Positions 24,425-32,659 of a stretch of 64,000 bases of DNA are shown here, in pieces (position 1 is the first letter of the stretch; every line of letters begins with the position of its first letter). The stretch is from positions 62,001 through 126,000 of the forward strand of contig JACJWZ010000001.1 of NCBI GenBank assembly GCA_020636895.1, written 5' to 3'. A model generated the notes under the pieces. That model had not been told where the DNA came from, ran no database searches, and saw only the letters and a list, made by a program, of their open reading frames with translations. A program made the translations under genes and the position numbers. This stretch comes from Thermoleophilales bacterium (lineage in GTDB: Bacteria; Actinomycetota; Thermoleophilia; Solirubrobacterales; 70-9).

Positions 24425-25663
24425 ATGAGCGAGGTTGTCAAGCTCGATCCGGCGAAGCGCTCGAGGGGATCGGGCCATCGCCGACGCCGACGTTCCAAGA
24501 CCGCACTGGTCCTCGGGGGCGGCGGATTCACGGGTGCCGTCTACGAGATCGGCGCCCTGCGCGCCTTCGATCTGCTGGCGGTCAACCGCACCGTCAACGA
24601 CTTCGACGTCTACGTCGGCACCAGTGCCGGCTCGTTCGTCGGCTCCGCCGTCGCAAACGGAGTGACGCCGGAGGAGATGATGCGGGTGCTCAACAAGCAC
24701 CTGCCCTCGCCGCTGCGGGACATGGACCTCGGGATGCTGCTGCGCCCCAACTACAAGGGGTTCGCGAACGCCGCCGTCAGGTTCCCCTTCCGCCTCGCCG
24801 GCGTCGCCAAGGACATCGGCAAGACGGTCCTCGAGACCTCCGTGATGGACGTCGCCACCGGCCTCGCCGCGGGCCTTCCCAAGGGGCTCTACACCGGTGC
24901 CGGGATCGAGGAGTACGTCGCGGAGATGCTCGCAGACCCCGACCGCACCGACGACTTCCGGATGCTCGAGCGCGAGCTCTACCTGACCGCGACCGAGATC
25001 GACACGACCGAGCGGATCGTGCTCGGCGAGGGCGAGTGGGCCGACGTGCCGATCTCCCGCGCCGTCGCCGCCTCGACGGCGCTGCCGCTGGTCTACGAAC
25101 CGGTCGAGATCAAGGGCCGGGAGATGATGGACGGCGGGATCCGCTCGACCACCAACATCGACATCGCGGTCGAGAAGGGCGCCAAGTTCATCGTCGTCGT
25201 CAACCCGATCGTCCCCTTCGTCAACGACTTCTCCAAGCGTGTGCCCACCGTCTTCGGCAGCCGCGTGCGCCGCATCTCCGACATGGGCTTCGTCGCCCTC
25301 GCCAACCAGGCGATCCGGATGATCGCCCACGACCGCCTGCACCGCGCGGTCGAGGAGTGGGAGACGAAGTACCCCGGCGTCGACATCGTCCTGATCGAGC
25401 CCGACTTCGGCGATGAGCTCATGTTCTCGACCTCGATCATGGACTACAAGGCGCGCCTGCAGATCGCCAAGCACGGCTTCGAATCGGTGACGCTGCGGCT
25501 CGCCCGCGACTACGACCGCTACCGGGCCATCGCCGAGCGCCACGGCATCGAGATCTCCGCCCGCCGGATCGAGCACGTGCTCAACCAGGTAGAGCGCGAG
25601 AAGGCGGAGAGCCCTGCCTGGCGCCGCGTCTTCGAGCAGACGACGGCCGCGCTGCTGCGCTAG
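24425..25663 (+). CDS. Patatin-like phospholipase
   Basis: The 412-residue product is a lipid acyl hydrolase of the patatin family with a Ser-Asp dyad. It has the oxyanion motif LVLGGGGFTGAVYEIGALRA, the nucleophile motif VGTSAGSFVG (GxSxG) and the dyad aspartate in MMDGGIRSTTN. The N-terminus is basic (KRSRGSGHRRRRRSK) and no signal peptide is evident, so a cytoplasmic or membrane-associated role is likely. The substrate is unknown. Its neighbour on the other strand is an acyl-CoA ligase, which would fit lipid recycling, but this is only suggestive. Confidence 0.9.
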   Translation: MSEVVKLDPAKRSRGSGHRRRRRSKTALVLGGGGFTGAVYEIGALRAFDLLAVNRTVNDFDVYVGTSAGSFVGSAVANGVTPEEMMRVLNKHLPSPLRDMDLGMLLRPNYKGFANAAVRFPFRLAGVAKDIGKTVLETSVMDVATGLAAGLPKGLYTGAGIEEYVAEMLADPDRTDDFRMLERELYLTATEIDTTERIVLGEGEWADVPISRAVAASTALPLVYEPVEIKGREMMDGGIRSTTNIDIAVEKGAKFIVVVNPIVPFVNDFSKRVPTVFGSRVRRISDMGFVALANQAIRMIAHDRLHRAVEEWETKYPGVDIVLIEPDFGDELMFSTSIMDYKARLQIAKHGFESVTLRLARDYDRYRAIAERHGIEISARRIEHVLNQVEREKAESPAWRRVFEQTTAALLR

Positions 25664-25700
25664 CCGACCGCCGCGGATCGATCTCGTTGAGCGGTATCGG

Positions 25701-25718
25701 CGCGCGGCCGGCCGCGCG
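25701..25718. repeat. 18-bp perfect palindrome between convergent genes
   Basis: CGCGCGGCCGGCCGCGCG is self-complementary and sits in the 60-nt gap between the ends of the patatin and acyl-CoA ligase genes. It may act in termination or be chance in GC-rich DNA. Confidence 0.5.
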
Positions 25719-25723
25719 GCCCG

Positions 25724-27538
25724 CTACTTCGCGTAGAGATCCTCGACCGCCTGCGCGTGCTTCTCGGCGACGACGTTGCGCTTCACCTTCATCGTCGGGG
25801 TCAGCTCTCCGGCCTCCTGTGAGAGGTCCGCGGGGAGGATCGAGATCTTCTTCACCTGCTCGACGCGGGCGAACTTCTCGTTGACCTGATCGACGTGGGC
25901 CATGATCACGGCCTTGACGTCGGCGTCGGCGGCGAGAGCTGCGAGGTCCGGATCGAGGCCGTGCTCCTTGGCGTATACGACCGCCTCCTCGGGATCGAGC
26001 GTGACGAGCGCGACGAGGTAGGGCTTGCGGTCGCCGATCACCACGCACTGGCTGACGAGCGGAAGCTGCTTGATCTCGGCCTCGAGGTTCGCGGGGGTGA
26101 TGTTCTTGCCGCCCGCGGTGATGATGATGTCCTTCTTGCGGCCGGTGATCGAGAGGTAGCCGTCGGAGTCGATCTCGCCGATGTCCCCGGTGTGGAGCCA
26201 GTCGTCGACGATCGTCTCCCGCGTCGCCTCATCGTTCTTGTAGTACCCCTTGAAGATGTTCGGGCCCTTGATCAGGACCTCACCGTCGTCGGCGATCTTG
26301 ACGTCGCACCCGCTGAACGGCCGTCCGACGGTGCCGATCTTGTAGGCCTCCGGCGTCGAGATCGTCGCCGCGGTCGAGGTCTCCGTCATCCCGTAGCCCT
26401 CGAGGACGAGCACGCCGGCAGCCTCGAAGAAGCGGAGGATCTCGGGGTTGATCGGGGCGGCGCCGGAGACGCACTGGCGGATGCGGCCGCCGAACAGGGC
26501 GCGGATCTTGGAGAGCACCTGCTTGTCGGCGAACGCGAACTGGCGCTTCAGCAGCCACCCGGGGTCGCGGCCCGCGCGGAGGGCCTGCCGGTAGCGGCTG
26601 CCGACGCCGATCGACCACCAGAAGATCCGCTTCTTCAGCCCGCCCTCCTTGTCCACGGAGGCGGTGGCGGTCGAGTAGACCTTCTCGAAGATCCGCGGGA
26701 CCGAGGGGAAGTAGTGCGGGCGGACCTCCGTCAGGTTCGGGACGATCTTCAGCGGGTCCCGCTCCCAGTAGCAGAGCGTCGCCCCGACATCGAAGCTCCC
26801 GAACTGGATCAGCAGGGCGAACGAGTGGGCGAGGGGCAGGAACAGGTAGGTGACGTCGGTCGGGTCGACGACGGACGCCTCCTGGGTCATGTCCAGCATC
26901 GCCCGGTAGTTGCCGTGGCTGATCACGCAGCCCTTGGGAGGCCCGGTAGTTCCCGACGTGTAGATGAAGGTGCAGGTGTCGTCGGTGGTCACCGAGGAGT
27001 AGCGCTCGCGCCAGGCGGCGGCGTCGCCGCCCTCGCCGCGGCTCTCGATCTCGCTCATCGGGATGGCGCCGTCGCCCTCGCCGTCGATCATGATCACGTG
27101 CTCGAGCACGGGCAGCCGGTCGCGTACGGCCTGCACCTTGGCGAGCTGCTCCGCATCCTCGACGACGACGACCTTCGCGTCGGAGTTCTCGAGGACGTAG
27201 TGGCACTCGTCGCTCGAGTTGGTCTGGTAGATCGGGACGACGGTGGCGCCGGCGGTCAGTGCGGCGAAGTCGAACAGCGTCCACTCGAGCCTGGTGTTGG
27301 CGAGGATCGAGACCTTGTCGCCCTTCTCGACGCCGAGGTCCATGAGCCCGAGTGAGAGCGCCCGGACGCGATCCCCGACCGCCGCGAAGGAGAGCTCGGT
27401 CCACTTCCCCGAGTCGTCCTTGAACATGACGGCGGGCCGGTCGCCGTACTGCTCGACCGCCATCGGCAGCAGGTCAGCGACGGTGCTGCTTCCGGTCCCT
27501 TCGCCCGAGGCGGTCTGGGCCGCTGTTGCGCTCTCCAT
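25724..27538 (-). CDS. Long-chain fatty acid--CoA ligase (AMP-forming)
   Basis: The enzyme activates fatty acids to acyl-CoA through an acyl-adenylate. The 604-residue product has the ANL-superfamily motifs: the P-loop-like YTSGTTGPPKGCV, the GYGMTETSTA segment, the DWLHTGDIGEID motif, GRKKDIIITAGGKNI, and the late lysine region with LTPTMKVKRN. It resembles FadD15-type ligases. The start is supported by a TAGACT box 8 nt upstream. The gene encoding a small HTH-like protein lies 63 nt upstream on the same strand. Confidence 0.93.
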   Translation of the reverse strand: MESATAAQTASGEGTGSSTVADLLPMAVEQYGDRPAVMFKDDSGKWTELSFAAVGDRVRALSLGLMDLGVEKGDKVSILANTRLEWTLFDFAALTAGATVVPIYQTNSSDECHYVLENSDAKVVVVEDAEQLAKVQAVRDRLPVLEHVIMIDGEGDGAIPMSEIESRGEGGDAAAWRERYSSVTTDDTCTFIYTSGTTGPPKGCVISHGNYRAMLDMTQEASVVDPTDVTYLFLPLAHSFALLIQFGSFDVGATLCYWERDPLKIVPNLTEVRPHYFPSVPRIFEKVYSTATASVDKEGGLKKRIFWWSIGVGSRYRQALRAGRDPGWLLKRQFAFADKQVLSKIRALFGGRIRQCVSGAAPINPEILRFFEAAGVLVLEGYGMTETSTAATISTPEAYKIGTVGRPFSGCDVKIADDGEVLIKGPNIFKGYYKNDEATRETIVDDWLHTGDIGEIDSDGYLSITGRKKDIIITAGGKNITPANLEAEIKQLPLVSQCVVIGDRKPYLVALVTLDPEEAVVYAKEHGLDPDLAALAADADVKAVIMAHVDQVNEKFARVEQVKKISILPADLSQEAGELTPTMKVKRNVVAEKHAQAVEDLYAK

Positions 27539-27546
27539 CGACGTTG

Positions 27547-27552
27547 AGTCTA
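27547..27552 (-). promoter_or_regulatory. Putative -10 box (TAGACT) for the acyl-CoA ligase
   Basis: On the minus strand TAGACT ends 8 nt before the ATG, predicting a leaderless transcript of its own in addition to any read-through from the small upstream gene. Confidence 0.4.
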
Positions 27553-27601
27553 TGGCAACAAGCGCGCCGGGCCGAGGGCTCGCCCAGCCCTCGGCGATCC
27601 G

Positions 27602-27778
27602 TCAGGCGACCTGGTTCTGCTTGGGCTGCGAGAGCTGCTGCAGGGAGGCGATGAAAAGGGTCTTGTCGATGCGGCCGTGGAAGATCGGCACTCCCATCTC
27701 CACACATCTGGCGATCACCTCCTGACGCTTCATGTTGACCTCGCTTGCCAGCTCGGTGGGCGTCAGGTGATTCGCCAA
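27602..27778 (-). CDS. 58-residue HTH-like small protein
   Basis: The product begins MANHLTPTELASEVNMKRQE and continues VIARCVEMGVPIFHGRIDK. The order helix (LTPTELASEV), turn, helix (KRQEVIARCVEMG) followed by VPIFHGRIDKTLF suggests a small winged or MerR/IF2-N-like HTH domain. The TTG start is well supported: GGAGGAG lies 6 nt upstream (27785-27791 on the minus strand), and a near-consensus promoter precedes it. The gene is 63 nt upstream of the acyl-CoA ligase on the same strand. The function is unknown; DNA binding is inferred only from the helix pattern. Confidence 0.82.
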   Translation of the reverse strand: MANHLTPTELASEVNMKRQEVIARCVEMGVPIFHGRIDKTLFIASLQQLSQPKQNQVA

Positions 27779-27814
27779 GGGAGTCTCCTCCGGTCGGTGG
27801 GCGGGTGCCCGTTC

Positions 27815-27842
27815 CTTATATCGCTTGTGCGAGACGTGTCAA
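27815..27842 (-). promoter_or_regulatory. Near-consensus sigma-70 promoter of the small HTH-like gene
   Basis: On the minus strand TTGACA (27837-27842) and TATAAG (27815-27820) are separated by 16 bp. This is the best -35/-10 pair I see in the window. The predicted start near 27808 gives a leader of about 30 nt with an ideal ribosome-binding site. Confidence 0.75.
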
Positions 27843-27933
27843 GCGCGATTTCCCCGCAACGTCGGCTTGGCCATCCGTCCAAGCGCGCCCGTGCCGACTG
27901 ACGAGAGCCCGCGAGCGCGCCGATCAGGCGGGC

Positions 27934-28506
27934 ATGCAGCGAACCCCGTGTCTCCCGTCCCCAACTCCGCTCGCGCTCGCGCTCGCGACGCTGGTCGGCG
28001 CCCTCCTCTGGTTCGGTCCCGGCGCGGCGCCGAGCGCCGCCGCTCAGTGCTCAGGCGCCTCCAACCCCGCTTACAAGATGAGCGGCTCGAAGGCCTCGAA
28101 GCTCACCCTCTGCCTGATCAACAAGGAGCGCTCGGCTCGACATCTGAAGCCGCTGCACTTCGACCGCGACCAGCAGAAGGCCGCCTCCAAGCACAACCGG
28201 GCGATGCTCCGGAAGGGCTGCTTCTCGCATCTGTGCCCGGGTGAGAAGGACCTCGTCGGGCGCATCGCCTCGACCGGCTACCTGCCCTGCAGCTGCACCT
28301 GGGGGGTCGCCGAGAACCTCGCCTGGGGTTCGGGCTCCACTGCGGCGCCGGCAGCGGTCGTGAAGGCCTGGATGGGCTCTCCCGAACACCGCACGAACAT
28401 CCTCAACCGCCGCTACGACGAAGTCGGGATCGCCGTCGACGACGGCAGCCCCGGCGGCGGCGGCAGCGCCTCCACCTACACGGTCGACTTCGGCTTCAAG
28501 AGCTGA
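27934..28506 (+). CDS. Secreted CAP-domain (SCP/PR1-like) protein
   Basis: The 190-residue product has a signal peptide (LALALATLVGALLWFGPGAA, cleavage probably after SAAA). It is followed by a CAP domain: LCLINKERSARHLKPL, HNRAMLRKGCFSHLCPGE, ENLAWGSGS, and the typical WMGSPEHRTNILNRRYDEVG with YTVDFGF at the end. CAP proteins are extracellular, and roles range from lipid binding to defence; this one cannot be assigned. Extra cysteines suggest disulfides. A longer upstream frame exists, but the signal peptide starts at this ATG. Confidence 0.9.
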   Translation: MQRTPCLPSPTPLALALATLVGALLWFGPGAAPSAAAQCSGASNPAYKMSGSKASKLTLCLINKERSARHLKPLHFDRDQQKAASKHNRAMLRKGCFSHLCPGEKDLVGRIASTGYLPCSCTWGVAENLAWGSGSTAAPAAVVKAWMGSPEHRTNILNRRYDEVGIAVDDGSPGGGGSASTYTVDFGFKS

Positions 28507-28547
28507 TCCGGCCTCCCCGCGCCCCGCGCGGCAAGTCTCCTGGTCTG

Positions 28548-28580
28548 CACCGGCCCCGCACCTCGCGGGGCCGGTGTCGT
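28548..28580 (+). terminator. Strong intrinsic terminator after the CAP-domain gene
   Basis: CACCGGCCCCGC pairs perfectly with GCGGGGCCGGTG (12 bp) around the loop ACCTC, followed by TCGTTT. It lies 41 nt after the CAP-domain stop and before the next gene. Confidence 0.8.
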
Positions 28581-28604
28581 TTGGGGCCGGGAACGCCGCG
28601 CGAC

Positions 28605-28610
28605 TACGAT
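28605..28610 (+). promoter_or_regulatory. Putative -10 box (TACGAT) for the 87-residue protein gene
   Basis: TACGAT ends 8 nt upstream of the ATG, just downstream of the strong terminator, and would give a leaderless two-gene transcript. Confidence 0.45.
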
Positions 28611-28618
28611 CCCGGCTC

Positions 28619-28882
28619 ATGGCCAGCGAGCCGCCTGAGACATCGCAGGGCTCGGCGGATCCGTTCGTCGAGTCGCTGATGGACACGGACCTGTACTCGA
28701 TGGGTGCGTACTTCTGCGATCAGCACCCCGACCTCGTCGAGGAGGTGGTCGAGCGCAGCAGCGAGATCGAGGGGAGCGGCCTGAGCGCGTACGCGGTCGC
28801 CGCGGGGATCGATGTCGAGGAGGCCTTCGGGCTGCTGCTGACAGGGCTCTCGGTCCGCTACTACAAGGCCGTGGCAGGCTGA
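28619..28882 (+). CDS. Small acidic protein of unknown function
   Basis: The 87-residue product is acidic and mostly helical by composition (PDLVEEVVERSSEIEGSGLS, then VEEAFGLLLTGLSVRYYKAV). It has no signal peptide or membrane segment. I do not recognise the family. Its TGA overlaps the ATG of the DsbA-like membrane protein by one base, so the two are co-translated. A strong upstream terminator and a TACGAT box mark the start of this two-gene unit. Confidence 0.75.
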   Translation: MASEPPETSQGSADPFVESLMDTDLYSMGAYFCDQHPDLVEEVVERSSEIEGSGLSAYAVAAGIDVEEAFGLLLTGLSVRYYKAVAG

Positions 28883-29649
28883 TGGGCGAGGAGGAACTCA
28901 AGGAGCCGGCGTCGGAGGATCCGGGCGAGGCTCCGGCGGAGGAGGGGCGCTCGGAGTCGCCGGCGCCGCCGCGCCGCTGGCTGCCGTTGAGCCTGCTGAC
29001 GATCGGCACGATCGCGCTGCTGGCGGCGCTCGTCTCCCTGTCCGTCGGCGAGAACCGCGAGGAGGACCTCGTGATCACCGGCACCGGCGACGTCCAGGAG
29101 CTGATCGCCGGTATTCCGCAGCTCGGTGAGCGGCTCGGCAACTCCGACGCTCCGATCACGCTGACGCTGTTCACGGACGTGCAGGCGCCGCTCGCCGCCG
29201 ACTACCAGCGCGACGTCATCGACCCCTTCATCGAGGAGGAGGTCCGAACCGGGAACGCGCAGATCATCTTCAAGAACTTCTCGCTCGGCGCCAAGGAGGT
29301 GACCCTCGGCGGGATCGCGGTGGAGGCAGCCGCGGCTCAGGACCACGGCTGGCAGTACGCGGAGATGTTCATGCGCAACCAGGACGAGGTGAAGCAGTCG
29401 GGAGTCGACCAGGACTTCCTCGACGAGGTGGCCGGCAACACGCCGCGGCTCGAGGTCACCGAGTGGGAGGACGCCTACTACGACCCCGCGAGCAGGGAGG
29501 AGGCCGAGAAGGACGCCGAGCTCGCCGTCTCGCTGCGCCTTCGCGGCGACGGCACCGCGGTCAACGTGCAGGGGCCGAACGGGAGCGAGCTCCTGCAGGA
29601 CTCGCCCAGCCGCGAGGAGATCGACGCCGCGATCGAGCGCGTCAGCTGA
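28882..29649 (+). CDS. Membrane-anchored DsbA-like protein lacking the CxxC
   Basis: The 255-residue product has an acidic, Pro-rich cytoplasmic N-terminus, one membrane segment (about 33-55) and an outside thioredoxin-like domain of the DsbA_4 type. The family pattern is visible as DAPITLTLFTDVQAPLA, QIIFKNFSLG and AAAAQDHGWQYAEMFM. Where active members read DFQCPYC, this protein reads DVQAPLA: both catalytic cysteines are gone. The cis-proline region is also unclear. It may be a structural or binding relative of thiol oxidoreductases. It is coupled to the small gene upstream. Confidence 0.75.
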   Translation: MGEEELKEPASEDPGEAPAEEGRSESPAPPRRWLPLSLLTIGTIALLAALVSLSVGENREEDLVITGTGDVQELIAGIPQLGERLGNSDAPITLTLFTDVQAPLAADYQRDVIDPFIEEEVRTGNAQIIFKNFSLGAKEVTLGGIAVEAAAAQDHGWQYAEMFMRNQDEVKQSGVDQDFLDEVAGNTPRLEVTEWEDAYYDPASREEAEKDAELAVSLRLRGDGTAVNVQGPNGSELLQDSPSREEIDAAIERVS

Positions 29650-29683
29650 CCGCCCGCGGGTGCCGGGCCCGTCGCCCAGTCCC

Positions 29684-29689
29684 TAGACT
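29684..29689 (+). promoter_or_regulatory. Putative -10 box (TAGACT) for tRNA-Pro
   Basis: TAGACT lies 12 nt upstream of the mature tRNA 5' end, a reasonable distance for a tRNA promoter. Confidence 0.4.
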
Positions 29690-29701
29690 GCAGCGCTCAC
29701 T

Positions 29702-29775
29702 CGGGGCGTGGCGCAGCCTGGTAGCGCGCACCGTTCGGGTCGGTGAGGTCCCCGGTTCAAATCCGGGCGCCCCGA
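29702..29775 (+). tRNA. tRNA-Pro (CGG)
   Basis: The 74-nt cloverleaf is complete: acceptor CGGGGCG/CGCCCCG, D stem GCGC/GCGC with loop AGCCTGGTA, anticodon stem CACCG/CGGTG with loop TTCGGGT giving anticodon CGG, a 5-nt variable loop, and T stem CCCGG/CCGGG with loop TTCAAAT. The discriminator base is A and the CCA end is not encoded. Confidence 0.95.
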
Positions 29776-29787
29776 TGTCATGTGACT

Positions 29788-29824
29788 CCGGCCAGATCCT
29801 CCCCTTCGCGTCCGGCCTGGCCGG
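29788..29824 (+). terminator. Possible hairpin downstream of tRNA-Pro
   Basis: CCGGCCAG pairs with CTGGCCGG (8 bp) around a 21-nt loop. There is no clear T-run, so the call is weak. Confidence 0.3.
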
Positions 29825-29863
29825 TCCGCGGGGCGGGAGTCTGGGGAGTTCCCCGCCGCCCGA

Positions 29864-31792
29864 TCAGTCGGTTTCCTTCGCCAGCGCGGCGAAGTAGTCG
29901 AGCGCCTCAGGGTTCGCGAGCGACTCGCGGCTCGCCGCCTTGTCGGGCTCGGTGCCCATCAGGATCCGCTTGACAGGCACCTCCAGCACCTTGCCCGAGA
30001 GCGTTCGCGGGACCTCCGCGATCGCCTTCACCTCGCTGGGGACGTGACGCGGCGAGCACTGCTCGCGGACGGCCTTGGCGATTCGCTTGGTCAGATCCGC
30101 GTCGAGCTCGACGCCGTCGGCGAGGACCACGAAGAGCGGCATCCAGTTCTCCTCGCCCTCCCGGGGCAGGTCGACGACCAGAGCGTCGGTGATCTCGTCG
30201 AGCGAGAGCACGGCGCGGTAGATCTCGCTGGTTCCCATGCGCACGCCGCCGCGGTTGATCGTCGAGTCCGAGCGGCCGTAGATGATCGCGGTCCCCCGCT
30301 CGGTTATCTCGATCCAGTCGCCGTGCCGCCAGACGCCGGGGTAGGTGTCGTAGTAGCTCTCGCGGAGCCGGCTGCCGTCGTCGTCCCCCCAGAAGAACAC
30401 GGGCATCGAGGGCATCGGCTGCGTGATCACGAGCTCGCCGACCTCGCCGATCAGGTCCTCTCCGTTGGGGCCGAACGCGTGCAGGTCGGAGGCGAGCGCC
30501 CGCGCCTGCAGCTCACCGCGGTAGACGGGGAGGATCGGGACGCCGCCGACGAAGGCGGTGCAGACGTCGGTGCCGCCCGAGGTCGAGAAGAGCCAGGTGT
30601 CGGAGCCGATGTGGTCGTAGATCCAGGTGAAGCCCTCGGGGGCGAGGGGAGAGCCGGTCGAGCCGACGGCCCCGAGCTTCGAGAGGTCGCGCCCGTCCCC
30701 GGGTTCGACGCCGGCCTTCATGCAGCTCGCGATGAAGCTCGCGCTGGTCCCGAACGTCGTGATCTCCGCATCGGCTGCGAGCTGCCACAGGGTGTCGAGG
30801 TCCGGATGGCCCGGGTTGCCGTCGAAGAGCACGATCGAGGCGTCCGTGAGCAGCACGCCGACGAGGAAGTTCCACATCATCCAGCCCGTCGTCGTGAACC
30901 AGAAGATCCGGTCGCCCGCCTTCGCGTCGAGGTGGAGGTGGTGCTTCTTGAGCAGCTCGAGGAGGATGCCGCCCTGACCGTGGACGATCGGCTTCGGCAG
31001 GCCGGTGGTCCCCGACGAGTAGAGGACCCAGAGCGGATGGTCGAAGGGGACGTCGGTGAAGTCGAGCTCGACGTCCTCAGGGCCCAGGAAGCCGTCCTCC
31101 CAGCCCGATCCGTCGAGGTAGCCGAAGCGGACGACGCGCTCGAGCGAGGGGATCTCGGCGGCGATCGCTTCGACGTTGGCGGTCCGGTCGAAGTCCTTGC
31201 CGCCGTAGCGGTAGCCGTCGACCGCGAGCATCACCTTCGGCTCGATCTGGGCGAAGCGGTCGATGACGCTGCGCGGGCCGAACTCCGGTGCGGCGCTCGA
31301 CCAGATCGCTCCGAGCGAGGCGGTGGCGAGGAACGCCGGGATCGTCTCGGCGATGTTCGGGAGGTAGGCGACGACGCGGTCGCCGACGCCGACGCCGAGT
31401 GCCTGCAGGCCGGCGCGGATGCGCGCCGTCTGCTCGCTCAGCTCGCCCCAGGAGACCTCGTCCAGCTCCCGCAGCTCGGAGGCGTGGCGGATCGCGATCT
31501 CGTCGGGGTCGCGATCGCGGAAGACGTGGCGCGCAAAGTTGACGCGGGCCTCCGGGAACCAGACCGCGCCCGGCATCGAAGCGTCGGTCAGGACCGGGCC
31601 GGGGTCACCCTCACCGACCTCGAAGTGGTCCCAGATCGCGCGCCAGAAGCGACGGATGTCCTCGACCGACCAGCGCCACAGCGATTCGTAGTCGCCGGGG
31701 AGCCCGTGCTCGCGGGCGAAGCGGGTGATCGCAGCGCGTTCGATTCGCTCAGGGGACGGTTCCCAGAGGGGTTCGGAGTCGCGATCCGTCAT
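29864..31792 (-). CDS. Acetoacetyl-CoA synthetase (acetoacetate--CoA ligase)
   Basis: The enzyme activates acetoacetate with CoA and ATP. The 642-residue product belongs to the ANL superfamily. It has the YSSGTTGLPKPIVHGQGG motif, DRIFWFTTTGWMMWN, which is characteristic of acetoacetyl-CoA synthetases, and WRHGDWIEITERGTAIIYGR plus the RGGVRMGTSEIYR region near the end. The N-terminus (WEPSPERIERAAITRFAREH) also matches this subfamily. The start is supported by a TAGGAT box 9 nt upstream. It probably serves ketone-body or polyhydroxybutyrate carbon use. Confidence 0.93.
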   Translation of the reverse strand: MTDRDSEPLWEPSPERIERAAITRFAREHGLPGDYESLWRWSVEDIRRFWRAIWDHFEVGEGDPGPVLTDASMPGAVWFPEARVNFARHVFRDRDPDEIAIRHASELRELDEVSWGELSEQTARIRAGLQALGVGVGDRVVAYLPNIAETIPAFLATASLGAIWSSAAPEFGPRSVIDRFAQIEPKVMLAVDGYRYGGKDFDRTANVEAIAAEIPSLERVVRFGYLDGSGWEDGFLGPEDVELDFTDVPFDHPLWVLYSSGTTGLPKPIVHGQGGILLELLKKHHLHLDAKAGDRIFWFTTTGWMMWNFLVGVLLTDASIVLFDGNPGHPDLDTLWQLAADAEITTFGTSASFIASCMKAGVEPGDGRDLSKLGAVGSTGSPLAPEGFTWIYDHIGSDTWLFSTSGGTDVCTAFVGGVPILPVYRGELQARALASDLHAFGPNGEDLIGEVGELVITQPMPSMPVFFWGDDDGSRLRESYYDTYPGVWRHGDWIEITERGTAIIYGRSDSTINRGGVRMGTSEIYRAVLSLDEITDALVVDLPREGEENWMPLFVVLADGVELDADLTKRIAKAVREQCSPRHVPSEVKAIAEVPRTLSGKVLEVPVKRILMGTEPDKAASRESLANPEALDYFAALAKETD

Positions 31793-31801
31793 CGTCGCCG
31801 C

Positions 31802-31807
31802 ATCCTA
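31802..31807 (-). promoter_or_regulatory. Putative -10 box (TAGGAT) for acetoacetyl-CoA synthetase
   Basis: On the minus strand TAGGAT ends 9 nt before the ATG, predicting a leaderless mRNA. Confidence 0.4.
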
Positions 31808-31876
31808 TGGCCACGGACTCGACCCCTTGGAGCCGGCGACTCCCGAGGCTGCAGAATCAACGAACCCCGAAGCGGG

Positions 31877-31883
31877 TATAGAT
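31877..31883 (+). promoter_or_regulatory. Possible -10 region (TATAGAT) for superoxide dismutase
   Basis: TATAGAT lies about 35 nt upstream of the ATG, with no clear -35 box. Unlike its neighbours this gene would have a normal leader, and it has a clear AAGGAG ribosome-binding site. Confidence 0.35.
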
Positions 31884-31918
31884 AAAGGGAACCCGACGAG
31901 ATCAAGGAGCAACTGCAG

Positions 31919-32524
31919 ATGGCATACGAAGTGCCCGACCTTCCCTACGACTACGACGCGCTCGAGCCTCACATCGACGAGGCGACGATGCGCGTGCACC
32001 ACGACAAGCACCACCAGGCCTACGTCGACAAGGCCAACGCCGCCCTCGAGGGCACGGAGTGGGCCGACAAGGACGTCGATGACGTTCTCAAGGACCTCGA
32101 CAACCTGCCCGCGGACAAGCAGGGCCCCGTCCGCAACAACGCCGGTGGCCACGCGAACCACACGTTCTTCTGGCAGATCATGAGCCCGGACGGCGGCGGC
32201 GAGCCCTCCGGCGCGCTCGCTGACGCGATCAACGAGACGTTCGGCAGCTTCGACTCCTTCAAGGAGGAGTTCAAGAACGCCGGCATCGGCCGGTTCGGCT
32301 CCGGCTGGGCGTGGCTCGTCCACGACGGCAACGGCCTCGCGGTCACCTCGACGGCCAACCAGGACTCGCCCGTCTCAGCGGGGCAGACGCCGCTGCTGGG
32401 CGCCGACGTCTGGGAGCACGCCTACTACCTCAAGTACCAGAACAAGCGCCCCGACTACCTGGACGCGTTCTGGAACGTCGTCAACTGGGACGAGGTCGGC
32501 AGCCGCTACGACGCGGTCGCGTAG
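31919..32524 (+). CDS. Superoxide dismutase, Fe/Mn family (probably Mn)
   Basis: The enzyme converts superoxide to oxygen and hydrogen peroxide. The 201-residue product has the four metal ligands His27, His81, Asp163 and His167 (VHHDKHHQAY, GGHANHTFFW, DVWEHAYYLKY). The Gly-Gly before HANH and the Gln in ANQDSP favour manganese over iron. There is no signal peptide, so it is cytoplasmic. AAGGAG lies 6-7 nt upstream of the ATG. Confidence 0.96.
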   Translation: MAYEVPDLPYDYDALEPHIDEATMRVHHDKHHQAYVDKANAALEGTEWADKDVDDVLKDLDNLPADKQGPVRNNAGGHANHTFFWQIMSPDGGGEPSGALADAINETFGSFDSFKEEFKNAGIGRFGSGWAWLVHDGNGLAVTSTANQDSPVSAGQTPLLGADVWEHAYYLKYQNKRPDYLDAFWNVVNWDEVGSRYDAVA

Positions 32525-32553
32525 GCTTAGTCCCAGGTTTCAGCAGAGGTTGC

Positions 32554-32623
32554 GAGGTCCGGTCGCCGCCGGGCCTCGGGTGAACAACCGACGACGGCCC
32601 GCCGATAGGTGGGCCTTCGTCGT
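32554..32623 (+). terminator. Two hairpins after the superoxide dismutase gene
   Basis: The first hairpin pairs GAGGTCCGG with CCGGGCCTC (32554-32577). The second (32591-32623) pairs ACGAC/GTCGT and GGCCCGCC with GGTGGGCC and has the TTCGTCGTT end common in actinobacterial terminators. The second is the more likely terminator. Confidence 0.65.
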
Positions 32624-32659
32624 TGCAGGGGCGTTGCGCGACTCGCAGCGGCGCTCAAC

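Noticed and set aside
30044..31885. 613-residue plus-strand frame opposite acetoacetyl-CoA synthetase
   Set aside because: Composition (Asp/Val/Arg-rich) is that of a shadow frame in GC-rich DNA, while the minus strand has all family motifs.
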